64,000 bases of DNA, from assembly GCA_002840685.1 (NCBI GenBank), contig PHBU01000008.1, positions 62,001 to 126,000 on the forward strand. The letters run 5' to 3'. Every line of letters starts with the position of its first letter. The first letter of the stretch is position 1. Shown here piece by piece: positions 55,016 through 62,600 of this stretch. A program made the position numbers and the translations under genes. The DNA comes from Chloroflexi bacterium HGW-Chloroflexi-6. GTDB lineage: Bacteria > Chloroflexota > Anaerolineae > Anaerolineales > Villigracilaceae. The notes under the pieces are model-generated. The model did not search any database and had not been told where the DNA came from. It saw only the letters and a list, made by a program, of their open reading frames with translations.

Positions 55016-55255
55016 TCTGTAATCAGACCTGAGAGATTCACACTTTGACTTTGGGTTTCGATACGTCCTGAAGAACATCAGGACTACTCAACCCTCCGCC
55101 AAGTGCTTGCCCCGTCGGTGTCCATTGCTGGAACTTTCCAGAGAAAAACGAAACAGGGTCCTTTTGCCTGAGAGTTTCACCTGCGCGTGCCCGCAACAGA
55201 TTTGCACCTTCGGCGCTCGCGCGGGGAATTTTCCGCGTTTGTCTCTTCCCTGTTC
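55015..55255 (-). promoter_or_regulatory. Tandem glycine riboswitch
   Basis: Two glycine aptamers in series on the minus strand. Aptamer 1 (about 55152-55255) has GGAAGAGAC, GCGCCGAAGGTGCAA and CTCTCAGGCAAAAGGACC. Aptamer 2 (about 55015-55143) has CTCTGGAAAG, CACCGACGGGGCAAG and ATCTCTCAGGTC. These are the conserved gcvT-class elements. The class usually activates glycine cleavage genes when glycine is abundant. Aptamer 2 has an unusually long variable stem that contains a dispersed repeat. The 450-bp stretch between gcvH and the next gene is otherwise empty. Confidence 0.93.
55053..55094. repeat. Palindromic repeat inside glycine aptamer 2
   Basis: GGGTTTCGATACGTCCTGAA pairs with TCAGGACTACTCAACCC to form a hairpin at 55053-55094. 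It occupies the variable stem of aptamer 2, between the conserved GGGGCAAGCAC and GTGTGAATCTCTCAGG blocks, so the conserved core is preserved. Confidence 0.7.
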
Positions 55256-55343
55256 TGCTTGAATTGTACTTTTATTCTATGGCTTCGGATAGGGCAAGTC
55301 AAGGGAAGAATGTCAGGTTAATTAAACGCTAAGGTCAGTTCTT

Positions 55344-56765
55344 CTATATCACCGGCGCAGCGGGCGCGCGTTTCAGGAACTGTCCATCGCCGGCTTTGCC
55401 GTGCCACTGCTCGTTCTCGACGATCAGCTTGCCGCGCAGGAAGACTTTTTCGGGGTAGCCGGTCAGTTCCCAGCCTTCGTACAGGTTGTAATCGGTGCGC
55501 TGCTGGCTGTGTGCCACACCGTAGGTTACTTTTTTGGCCGGGTCCCAGATCACAATGTCGGCGTCCGCCCCGGGGACGAGCGCGCCCTTGCGCGGGTACA
55601 GCCCGAAGATCTTGGCGGCATTGGTCGAGGTCAGCGCCACAAACTGGTTGGGCGTGATCTTCCCGCTGTTGACGCCGGTCGTCCACAAGATCGGCAGCCT
55701 GTCCTGCACGCCCGGCAGGCCATTTGGGATTTTGGTGAAATCGCCTGCGCCCAGTTCCTTGCCGGGGATGGCGATTTTCTGGCCTTCGTATACGATCGGC
55801 TGGCTGCCGTCGAAGAAGAACGGGCAGTGATCAGTGCCCACGGTCTGGATGGTGCCGTCTGCAAGCGCTTGCCACAGCCGGGCGTTATCGGCCTCGCTGC
55901 GCATGGGCGGGGAGCAGATCCACTTTGCGCCGTCGGGCCGTTTAAGGTGCTCGACTGTGAAGAACAAATACTGCGGACAGGTTTCTCCCATGACTTTAAC
56001 GCCGCGCTCGCGGGCGTACTGGAGCATATCCGCTTCGCCGCCGGCATTCATGTGAACGATGTAGATGGGAGAATCGGCCATTTCGGCCAGGGCGGCGGCG
56101 CGCAGGCTGGCTTCGACCGCGCTCCAGGCCGGGCGGGTGTGGGCGTGCCATTCGGGGCTGGTCTGGCCGGCGCGGAGGGCCTCCTCGATCAGGGTTTCGA
56201 TCACATCTCCATTTTCGGCGTGGATCATGACCAGCATGCCGTGTTCGCGGGCGATGCGCAGGGCCTTGTAAATGGCGCCGTCGTCGATGCGCAGGCGGCC
56301 GTTGTAAGCGGTAAAAACTTTCAGGGTGGTGATGCCCATTTCAACCAGGGATGGGATTTCGGCGGCGATGGCCTCGTCGAAGCGGGTCAGGTTCATGTGA
56401 AAAGAGTAGTCGATGGCGGCTTTGGCTGATTTTTCGCGCCACAGACTCACCGAGTGTTCAAAGCCCTGTGCTTCCTGGACGATAAAATCCATTACGGTGG
56501 TTGTTCCACCGAAAGCGGCGGCTTTGTGGCCGGTGTAGTGGTCATCAGACGAGACCGTGCCGAACATCGGCAGATCAAAGTGGCAGTGCGGATCCACCCC
56601 GCCCGGCAGCAGGAATTTGCCGGTCGCGTCGGCAACAAAGGCCTCGGGTGGCGCGCTCAGGTTTTCACCAATTAAACGGATCTGCTCTCCTTCGATGAGA
56701 ACATCCGCTTTAAAGGTGTCGGCTGCGGTGATTAACGTCCCGTTTTTGATCAGTGTGGTTTTCAT
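55344..56765 (-). CDS. Dihydropyrimidinase/hydantoinase
   Basis: A 473-residue amidohydrolase that opens dihydropyrimidine or hydantoin rings. Two-metal site landmarks: HxH in GGVDPHCHFDLP, a carboxylatable Lys in TTLKVFTAYNG, His in VMIHAENGD and IYIVHMNAGG, and the catalytic Asp in VGTDHCPFF. Length and motifs match reductive pyrimidine catabolism enzymes. No other pyrimidine genes are nearby. It lies 3 bp downstream of the GAF protein gene, so it may belong to that minus-strand operon. Confidence 0.93.
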   Translation of the reverse strand: MKTTLIKNGTLITAADTFKADVLIEGEQIRLIGENLSAPPEAFVADATGKFLLPGGVDPHCHFDLPMFGTVSSDDHYTGHKAAAFGGTTTVMDFIVQEAQGFEHSVSLWREKSAKAAIDYSFHMNLTRFDEAIAAEIPSLVEMGITTLKVFTAYNGRLRIDDGAIYKALRIAREHGMLVMIHAENGDVIETLIEEALRAGQTSPEWHAHTRPAWSAVEASLRAAALAEMADSPIYIVHMNAGGEADMLQYARERGVKVMGETCPQYLFFTVEHLKRPDGAKWICSPPMRSEADNARLWQALADGTIQTVGTDHCPFFFDGSQPIVYEGQKIAIPGKELGAGDFTKIPNGLPGVQDRLPILWTTGVNSGKITPNQFVALTSTNAAKIFGLYPRKGALVPGADADIVIWDPAKKVTYGVAHSQQRTDYNLYEGWELTGYPEKVFLRGKLIVENEQWHGKAGDGQFLKRAPAAPVI

Positions 56766-56768
56766 GAT

Positions 56769-57671
56769 TTATTCCTGTCCTGAAATTTTGCGGCGCATTT
56801 CGCTGGCTTTGGCCTGTAAAAACCTGAAATAGTCGGTTTCGGTAATTTCGGCGACCTGGTGGGCGCGGCGGGTTTCATCTATTTCGATGCGCAGTTTGGC
56901 GATTTCCTGGTGCAGGCGTTGTTCGCGGATGTAGCCATCCAGCGCGGCGCAGGCCAGCATGACCAGGCTTTCGAGCACCTCATCGGGTTTGAAGGGGACG
57001 ATTTCGCCGCTTTCAGGTTTTTTTGCATTGATGAGCTGTAATACCCCAATCACTTTGCCAGACTGGTTTTCTAGCGGGAAGGCAAAGAAGGACTTTGAGT
57101 GGTAGCCTGTGCGCTGGTCGAACAGTTTTGTGCCGGAGAAGTCGAAGCCTTCGGCCTGATAGGCGTCGGCAATGTTGACCCGCTCGCCGGTCAGAGCAAC
57201 ATACGAGGCGACATTGGCGCGATTTTCTTCGCCGTTTGGCTTGTAAAGGGGGATGGGCTGGAAAGTAACCGGGTTGCCACTGGTTCCGCCGGTGGCCAGC
57301 CCGAGGGAAACATTGCGCACGAGCATAAAGCGCAGCCGCTGGTCTTCCTCCACCAGGTAAAGCGTGCCGGCATCGGCGTTGGTGATTTCCTGGGATTGCA
57401 ACACGATGGTTTCGAGCAGCCGGTCGAAATCTTTTTCGGCTGAAAGGGATACCCCGATCGGGATGACGGTGCGCAGCAATTTGCGCTGTCTTTCTTTGAA
57501 TTGCACTTCGCGCGCCATCGAATCCAGCATGCGCGCCAGTTCCCCGACTTCATCTTGCCGGGCGAGGACATCCTCAAGCATTTCGGGCCGGTATAGGCCT
57601 TTTTCGATGGCGCGCAAGGCTTCCATGATTTGCTTGAGATGGATGGATGCCATCTGTTCTGGCTGGCTCAT
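56769..57671 (-). CDS. GAF-domain signalling protein with HAMP-like start and conserved coiled-coil tail
   Basis: A 300-residue soluble protein. Residues 10-65 form a helical segment like a HAMP linker (EVGELARMLDSMAREVQFKE). A GAF domain spans about 70-240 (ITNADAGTLYLVEEDQRLRF, GYHSKSFFAFPL, KVIGVLQLINAK). The C-terminal ~45 residues (AKLRIEIDETRRAHQVAEIT, then ETDYFRFL) closely match the tail of the cNMP protein at 49686-50405. No catalytic output domain is visible. It overlaps the upstream DUF2270 gene by 4 bp. Confidence 0.88.
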   Translation of the reverse strand: MSQPEQMASIHLKQIMEALRAIEKGLYRPEMLEDVLARQDEVGELARMLDSMAREVQFKERQRKLLRTVIPIGVSLSAEKDFDRLLETIVLQSQEITNADAGTLYLVEEDQRLRFMLVRNVSLGLATGGTSGNPVTFQPIPLYKPNGEENRANVASYVALTGERVNIADAYQAEGFDFSGTKLFDQRTGYHSKSFFAFPLENQSGKVIGVLQLINAKKPESGEIVPFKPDEVLESLVMLACAALDGYIREQRLHQEIAKLRIEIDETRRAHQVAEITETDYFRFLQAKASEMRRKISGQE

Positions 57672-58699
57672 TGGCTTTCGTCCAATGGGCTGAACCCGGC
57701 CCCGTAGACCGATTGGGCCGGTGAGACGATCACAAAAGCTTTGGGGTCGGTTCGCGCAACCAGGGCTCTCAACTGTGAAATTTCAGTGACGGTCAGGGCT
57801 ACCATCAAGACGCCGTGTGCCTGGCCGGTATAGGCTCCCTTGCCCGCCACGATCGTTACCCCGCGCCGCATGTCGGTCAGGATGGCGGCTGAGACGGCAT
57901 CGGGATGGTTGGTGATGATGAAGGTCAGCAGTTGCTGGCGGCGGGCGGCAGGGCGGAACCAGGCCTTCAGGCCGCCCATGCGCACTTCGGGCAGGTTGAA
58001 GCGCGGCAGAACTTCGCCGGAGGCCTGGCGCAGGCTAAGCGTGAAAATGGCGAGGATGCCAAGCATGGAAAAGTAGAGCGCCACCAGACCCAGAACGATC
58101 TGCCCGTTCAAACCGCCAATGCCGGCGCGCGCGACAAAATGCGCCATATCGTTGACCGGGGTCGGCATCAGCCACAGGTTGGCCATCCATGAAAGGCCGA
58201 CGATGGTGTAGATCCACAGGTAGTTGCGGCGCAGGCGGCGGCCGGTTGCTTCCCAGATCGAGATCGGGAAGTGCGGCGTCAGCAGGCTTTCGGCCAGGGT
58301 TTCGGCCCAGTCTGGCGAGGGGTGAAAAGGCGGGACGAGCATCGCCGCGTAGAAGTCGGTTTCCATCAGGCGCACGCGTGAGGCCCACAGTTCGTAGTAA
58401 CGATAACGGCGCGCTTCCATGATCAGGAAGATGGTCACGAGCAGGATATTGAGCAGGATGACGATGTGGCTGCCCTGGCCCTGGGTGAAGGCAAACGAGA
58501 TGGCTGCGCCGGTGGTGACGACCGCCCAGTTGGTGGTCGTATCGAGCCGCTGACGCCAGACGTTGGCGCGCTGGATCTCGGCCCGGAACAGATGGACCAT
58601 GGCGGTGGTGAACTCGCTCGATTTGAGCTGGTAGCCGCGATAGGTCCAGACGGGCTCGGGCGGGGATTCTTCTTCGGGCAGGGGGATTTCTTCGCTCAC
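57668..58699 (-). CDS. DUF2270 membrane protein fused to a DUF2179-like domain
   Basis: A 343-residue protein. The N-terminal part is DUF2270-like: a polar start, MVHLFRAEIQRANVWRQRLD, then about four helices with EARRYRYYELWASRVRLMET. The C-terminal ~90 residues (AAILTDMRRGVTIVAGKGAY, VTEISQLRALVARTDPKAFV) resemble DUF2179, the small ligand-binding-like domain usually at the end of YitT membrane proteins. The fusion is unusual in my experience. Coupled by overlap to the GAF gene and 1 bp from the gene upstream. Confidence 0.85.
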   Translation of the reverse strand: MSEEIPLPEEESPPEPVWTYRGYQLKSSEFTTAMVHLFRAEIQRANVWRQRLDTTTNWAVVTTGAAISFAFTQGQGSHIVILLNILLVTIFLIMEARRYRYYELWASRVRLMETDFYAAMLVPPFHPSPDWAETLAESLLTPHFPISIWEATGRRLRRNYLWIYTIVGLSWMANLWLMPTPVNDMAHFVARAGIGGLNGQIVLGLVALYFSMLGILAIFTLSLRQASGEVLPRFNLPEVRMGGLKAWFRPAARRQQLLTFIITNHPDAVSAAILTDMRRGVTIVAGKGAYTGQAHGVLMVALTVTEISQLRALVARTDPKAFVIVSPAQSVYGAGFSPLDESQ

Positions 58700-58700
58700 G

Positions 58701-59273
58701 CTATTCTCCGGCAGACGGGTTGTACCCGGCCTGCAGATCTTTGATCCCGAGCAGGGCCATCAGCACTTCGGGCGGGAGCTCGGCTTCGGGCAGGTCGGTG
58801 GCGGTGCGATATTGGGATGCCTGAGCGCGCTCACGCAGCGATTTCCAGAGCAGGGCGCGCTCGTCGTCGCGCACGATCAGGTCGGCCAAGGTGCGGGCGT
58901 TGAGGATGTATTCGCCGGTCGAATAAAAGAAAGTGATCCGCCGCCATTTTTCGGCGGTGATCGGGCTTTTGAGCTTTTCGAGCGCACCGATTTGCAGCTT
59001 GTAGTATTCCTCGCGGGCGCGGGGGTGGTCGGGCTCGTCGCGTAGCAGCTCGGCGCGGGTGGTCAGTTCGTGCCCACGCAGCGGGGCGATGTACTCGATC
59101 TGCGCGCCGCGCTCCCCGAAGCTGGCGGGCTGGTAAAAAGCCAGATAATCCACGCTGACAACTTTGGGCGCAGATTTGAGCGGGATGCGGTACCAGCCCA
59201 ACAGCCGGGCAATTTCCATATCGCGCGGCTGAGGCAGGAAACAGACCAGGACGAGGGAGGTGGGAGAGATCAT
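58701..59273 (-). CDS. Hypothetical protein, first gene of the DUF2270-GAF operon
   Basis: A 190-residue soluble protein without a recognised domain. It begins MISPTSLVLVCFLPQPRDME, has an alpha/beta N-terminal half with WYRIPLKSAPKVVSVDYLAF, and a helical C-terminal half (ARTLADLIVRDDERALLWKS). The WYRIP..P segment suggests a small EVE/PUA-like or nuclease-like fold, but I cannot support a call. The gene ends 1 bp before the DUF2270 start and should be co-transcribed with it. Confidence 0.72.
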   Translation of the reverse strand: MISPTSLVLVCFLPQPRDMEIARLLGWYRIPLKSAPKVVSVDYLAFYQPASFGERGAQIEYIAPLRGHELTTRAELLRDEPDHPRAREEYYKLQIGALEKLKSPITAEKWRRITFFYSTGEYILNARTLADLIVRDDERALLWKSLRERAQASQYRTATDLPEAELPPEVLMALLGIKDLQAGYNPSAGE

Positions 59274-59295
59274 GCTTCTATTTTACATTCAAGTG

Positions 59296-59325
59296 TTGTT
59301 GCTTGCGAATTGTTTACGTTACAAT
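59296..59325 (+). promoter_or_regulatory. Promoter of the GH18 gene (possible leaderless transcript)
   Basis: TTGTTG (59296-59301) and TACAAT (59320-59325) are separated by 18 bp. The ATG at 59332 lies 6 bp after the -10, at the expected transcription start, and no Shine-Dalgarno is present. The mRNA may therefore be leaderless. Confidence 0.45.
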
Positions 59326-59331
59326 CATCCC

Positions 59332-60435
59332 ATGAATTTGAAGATCAAGCGAAAAATTATTCCATGCTTCTTGTTGGCCGGCTTTCTTGTAACAGCCTGC
59401 CAGCCGGCAGCGATTGCGCCGCTGTCCACTGCCGCGCCAACGGTACCCTCCGTCCCGAGCGCCACGGTTAAGATACTGCCAACCGCCACCGTTACTCCGC
59501 AGCCAACGTCAACCGCTTCTGTCGATGCCGAAAATCAAGGCTGGTGCTCTCCGGGTTCGAACATCCCTGAAAATTACCAGATCATCGGATATTTACCGGA
59601 ATACCGCACGCTGGAGCCGGCCTGGGGCAACTGCCTGACCGATATTATTTTTTTCTCGCTCCAGCCCCTCGCGGATGGCAAACTCGATACCAGCCGCCTG
59701 AAACCGGATGTGTTGAAATCCCTTCTGGATGTCAAAGAACGCCACGGAACGCGCATCCACATCTCGTTGGGCGGCTATCAGCGTTCTGACAATTTTGCCG
59801 CCATGGCGACCGATGCCAAAACGCGGGCGGCATTTGTCAAAAACCTGACCGATTTCTGCCTGCAAAATAATATTGACGGAGTCGATTTTGATTGGGAATT
59901 CCCATCCGGCGTGGCAGAATCCAGCAGTTATATTGCCTTGCTCAAAGAGACCCGCGCCGCTTTGAATCCGCATGGAATGCTGGTCAGCGTGGCGCTTTAT
60001 CCCTTCCCGGATCTGAATGTCGCGCCCTATAACGTGGCGGACCGCATCCACATCATGTCTTATGACCGGGGCGCGCGCCACTCGACCCTCGAGCAGGCCG
60101 TCAAGGATGTTGACTTTTTTGTGGCGGGCGGCATCCCCAAAGAAAAAATCTTCCTGGGCCTGCCGTTCTATGGCAGAAGGATGAGCGGGTCGGGGAATGC
60201 GTTGACTTATTTTGAAATTGTGGAAAAGTATTTTCCGCTGCCTGAAACCAACGAAGTCGATAATATTTTCTTTAACGGCCGCAATTTGGTTCAGCAAAAA
60301 GCGTGCTATGCCAGGGATGTGGGCATCGGCGGTGTCATGATCTGGGAACTGGGCCAGGATAGTGTCGGCGATTTTTCGCTGCTGCGCGCGCTCTACCAGG
60401 GCGCAACACAGGGCTGTGAAAATTTGTCACCCTGA
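59332..60435 (+). CDS. GH18 glycosidase (chitinase-like) lipoprotein
   Basis: A 367-residue exported lipoprotein: basic N-terminus MNLKIKRK, lipobox VTAC (Cys23), Thr/Pro/Ala linker to about residue 70. The GH18 barrel has SLGGYQRSDNFA and the catalytic DxxDxDxE motif in NIDGVDFDWEFPSG, plus VALYPFPD, HIMSYDRGARHS, FLGLPFYGRRM and the final GGVMIWELGQD. It should cleave beta-1,4-GlcNAc polymers such as chitin or peptidoglycan fragments. It is divergent from the preceding minus-strand operon, whose first gene's 5' end lies 58 bp away. Confidence 0.92.
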   Translation: MNLKIKRKIIPCFLLAGFLVTACQPAAIAPLSTAAPTVPSVPSATVKILPTATVTPQPTSTASVDAENQGWCSPGSNIPENYQIIGYLPEYRTLEPAWGNCLTDIIFFSLQPLADGKLDTSRLKPDVLKSLLDVKERHGTRIHISLGGYQRSDNFAAMATDAKTRAAFVKNLTDFCLQNNIDGVDFDWEFPSGVAESSSYIALLKETRAALNPHGMLVSVALYPFPDLNVAPYNVADRIHIMSYDRGARHSTLEQAVKDVDFFVAGGIPKEKIFLGLPFYGRRMSGSGNALTYFEIVEKYFPLPETNEVDNIFFNGRNLVQQKACYARDVGIGGVMIWELGQDSVGDFSLLRALYQGATQGCENLSP

Positions 60436-60493
60436 CGAATGCCACTCGCCATTTTGTGTTAAGATAAAAATATCATTTCAACAGGAGGCTGCT

Positions 60494-61465
60494 ATGGAAT
60501 TCACGCAATTGGGCCGCACCGGCCTGAAAGTATCCCGTTTATGCCTGGGGACGATGAACTTTGGCCCGCATACCGAGGAAAAAGAGTCGTTTGCCATCAT
60601 GGACAAAGCCCTCGAACTCGGTATCAACTTTTTCGACACGGCCAATGTCTACGGTTGGAAGACCGGCGAGGGCATTACCGAAAAAATTATCGGGAACTGG
60701 TTCGCGCAGGGTGGCGGACGACGCGAAAAAACCATCATCGCCACCAAAGTCTTCGGACGCATGGGCGATTGGCCCAACCAATCGCGCCTATCGGCGCGCC
60801 ACATCCGTGAGGCCGTCGAAGGCTCCCTCAAACGCATGCAGACCGACTATATCGATATGTACCAGATGCACCACGTCGACCGGCTGAGCCCGTGGGAAGA
60901 GATCTGGCAGGCCATGGAAGTTTTGGTTCAGCAGGGCAAGGTCATTTATGTCGGCTCATCCAACTTTGCCGGGTGGCATATCACCCAGGCTCAGGAAAAA
61001 GCCAAAGCCCGCAACTTTATGGGCCTGGTCAGCGAGCAGTCGCTCTATAATCTGAACGCGCGCATGGTCGAGTTGGAGGTTATCCCGGCCTGCAAGGAAT
61101 ACGGCCTGGGGCTGATCCCCTGGAGTCCGCTGGCGGGTGGCTTGCTGGGCGGCGTGCTGGCCAAGATCGAAAAGGGCCGCCGCGCTTCTGAGAACGTACA
61201 GAAGGATATCGACAAGAATCGCCCGAAGCTCGAAGCCTGGGAGCAGTTCTGCAAGGAAATGGGCGAAAACCCGGCCGATGTGGCCCTGGCCTGGCTGTTA
61301 AAGAACCCGGTCGTGACCGCGCCGATCATCGGGCCGCGCACCGACGAGCAGTTGACCGGCGCCCTGCGCGCGCTCGAGATCAAGTTCAGTGAAGACGCCC
61401 TCAAGAAACTGGATGAAATCTTCCCCGGCCCCGGCGGCGAAGCGCCCGAAGCCTACGCCTGGTAA
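60494..61465 (+). CDS. Aldo-keto reductase
   Basis: A 323-residue NADP(H)-dependent AKR barrel. The catalytic tetrad is visible: Asp and Tyr in FFDTANVYG, Lys in IIATKVFG, His in YQMHHVDRL. The cofactor-binding C-terminal region has APIIGPRTDEQL. Related enzymes reduce varied aldehydes and sugars. AGGAGG at 60483-60488 sets the ATG at 60494, excluding a longer frame overlapping the GH18 gene. Its 3' end overlaps the convergent phosphotransferase gene by 13 bp. Confidence 0.93.
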   Translation: MEFTQLGRTGLKVSRLCLGTMNFGPHTEEKESFAIMDKALELGINFFDTANVYGWKTGEGITEKIIGNWFAQGGGRREKTIIATKVFGRMGDWPNQSRLSARHIREAVEGSLKRMQTDYIDMYQMHHVDRLSPWEEIWQAMEVLVQQGKVIYVGSSNFAGWHITQAQEKAKARNFMGLVSEQSLYNLNARMVELEVIPACKEYGLGLIPWSPLAGGLLGGVLAKIEKGRRASENVQKDIDKNRPKLEAWEQFCKEMGENPADVALAWLLKNPVVTAPIIGPRTDEQLTGALRALEIKFSEDALKKLDEIFPGPGGEAPEAYAW

Positions 61466-62241
61466 ACCGTTTCGGCCTGTTTGAGCAGCCAGCCCTGCAA
61501 TTCGGGGATGCCCTCGCTCAGGCGCGCGGCGGCCACGATCGGCAGGAAAGCGTGATAGACGGCCTGCTCACCGCCGGACGCAAAATAAGCGCTCAAGTAG
61601 GCCTTGTGGAACCAGTCCACGATCAGGCGCAGGAGCGGGTTGCTGGTGGCCGATACCCCCAAGAGCAGGATCGATGTGCGCGCCACATCCCCCAGCGGGT
61701 GGCCGACTGAGACATCCATCCAGTCGATCGTCAGATCTTTTTCGGCAGTCGACAAAATATTTCCCGGATGAAAATCGCCGTGACACAGGCGGTTTTCATC
61801 CGGGATTTTTGCGTAAGCCGCCAAAAGGCGTGATTTTAAGGGCGCGGGCAAAATGTCCGAGTGTTCGATGCGCCAGGTATATTTTTCGCGCTGACCGGGC
61901 AGCGGCGCATCGATCTTGGGCTGGTGCATCTGGCGCTGCAAGGCGGCCATGCGCCTGGCTAAGCTCGGGATGCGCCAGGGAGCTTTCATGACCATTTCGG
62001 ACATCGGAACGCCGGCGATGCGCTCGTAGACCAGACCGGGACGCCCCTCCACCTCAATCTGCTCATAAAAACGAGGGCAGGCCACACCCGCTTCCTGCAC
62101 CGCTGCTGCGACCTTGGCCTCGTAGTTGGCCTCATCCACGCTGAAACCAGGGCGATACAGCTTGACGACTTTGCCCGTTTCCCAGGCATAGACTTCGGCG
62201 GTGCGCCCGCGCGCGATCAGTTCTTCTGGCATATTCGACAT
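61453..62241 (-). CDS. Aminoglycoside/choline phosphotransferase-family protein
   Basis: A 262-residue protein-kinase-like phosphotransferase. It has RGRTAEVYAWETGKVVKLYR (nucleotide loop and Lys), the Brenner motif LCHGDFHPGNIL with catalytic Asp, and the metal-binding TIDWMDVSVGHP. The APH family covers antibiotic, choline, homoserine and sugar kinases. Nothing here points to a specific substrate, and a resistance role should not be assumed. It converges on, and overlaps, the aldo-keto reductase gene. Confidence 0.88.
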   Translation of the reverse strand: MSNMPEELIARGRTAEVYAWETGKVVKLYRPGFSVDEANYEAKVAAAVQEAGVACPRFYEQIEVEGRPGLVYERIAGVPMSEMVMKAPWRIPSLARRMAALQRQMHQPKIDAPLPGQREKYTWRIEHSDILPAPLKSRLLAAYAKIPDENRLCHGDFHPGNILSTAEKDLTIDWMDVSVGHPLGDVARTSILLLGVSATSNPLLRLIVDWFHKAYLSAYFASGGEQAVYHAFLPIVAAARLSEGIPELQGWLLKQAETVYQA

Positions 62242-62268
62242 CCTGTTTGCCCCGCGTGCGGCAAAGGA

Positions 62269-62556
62269 TTACACCCCTTCGATCACAACCATTTTGCTTT
62301 TGGCGTACTGATGGCGCATGGCGAGGGCCGGGGCGTACTCGGGCGAGTTGAGCCAGGCCTTGGCCCGCTCAACGGAGGGAAACTCGAGGATGACCAGGCG
62401 GGTGGGCGCCCAGTCGCCTTCGAGGGTCTCAGCCTGTGCGCCGCGCGCCGCGTAACGGCCTCCGTACAGGGCGACGGCAGCCGGGGCCAGTTTTTTATAT
62501 TCTTCGTAGCCGACCGGGTCGGTGACTTCGATATCAACGATAACGTATGCGGTCAT
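62269..62556 (-). CDS. DUF1330 protein
   Basis: A 95-residue dimeric alpha-beta-barrel (ferredoxin-like) protein of the DUF1330 family: TAYVIVDIEVTDPVGYEEYK, YGGRYAARG, LVILEFPSVERAKAWLNSPE. Function of the family is undefined, though the fold resembles antibiotic-biosynthesis monooxygenases. AAGGA precedes the ATG at 62556; a longer frame through the palindromic repeat is rejected. Confidence 0.9.
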   Translation of the reverse strand: MTAYVIVDIEVTDPVGYEEYKKLAPAAVALYGGRYAARGAQAETLEGDWAPTRLVILEFPSVERAKAWLNSPEYAPALAMRHQYAKSKMVVIEGV

Positions 62557-62571
62557 AAGGGATTCCTTGTC

Positions 62572-62600
62572 GTAGGGGCGACGCATTGCGTCGCCCCTAC
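62572..62600. repeat. 29-bp palindromic repeat, copy 3
   Basis: Perfect 13-bp arms (GTAGGGGCGACGC) around ATT. On the minus strand the TAG inside the arm (62597-62599) is the stop codon of the aminopeptidase gene, as copy 2 supplies the stop of a response regulator. Confidence 0.88.

Noticed and set aside
61453..62241. Antibiotic-resistance call for the APH-fold protein
   Set aside because: The family is broad (choline, homoserine, sugar and antibiotic kinases) and no substrate-specific motif or resistance context is visible.
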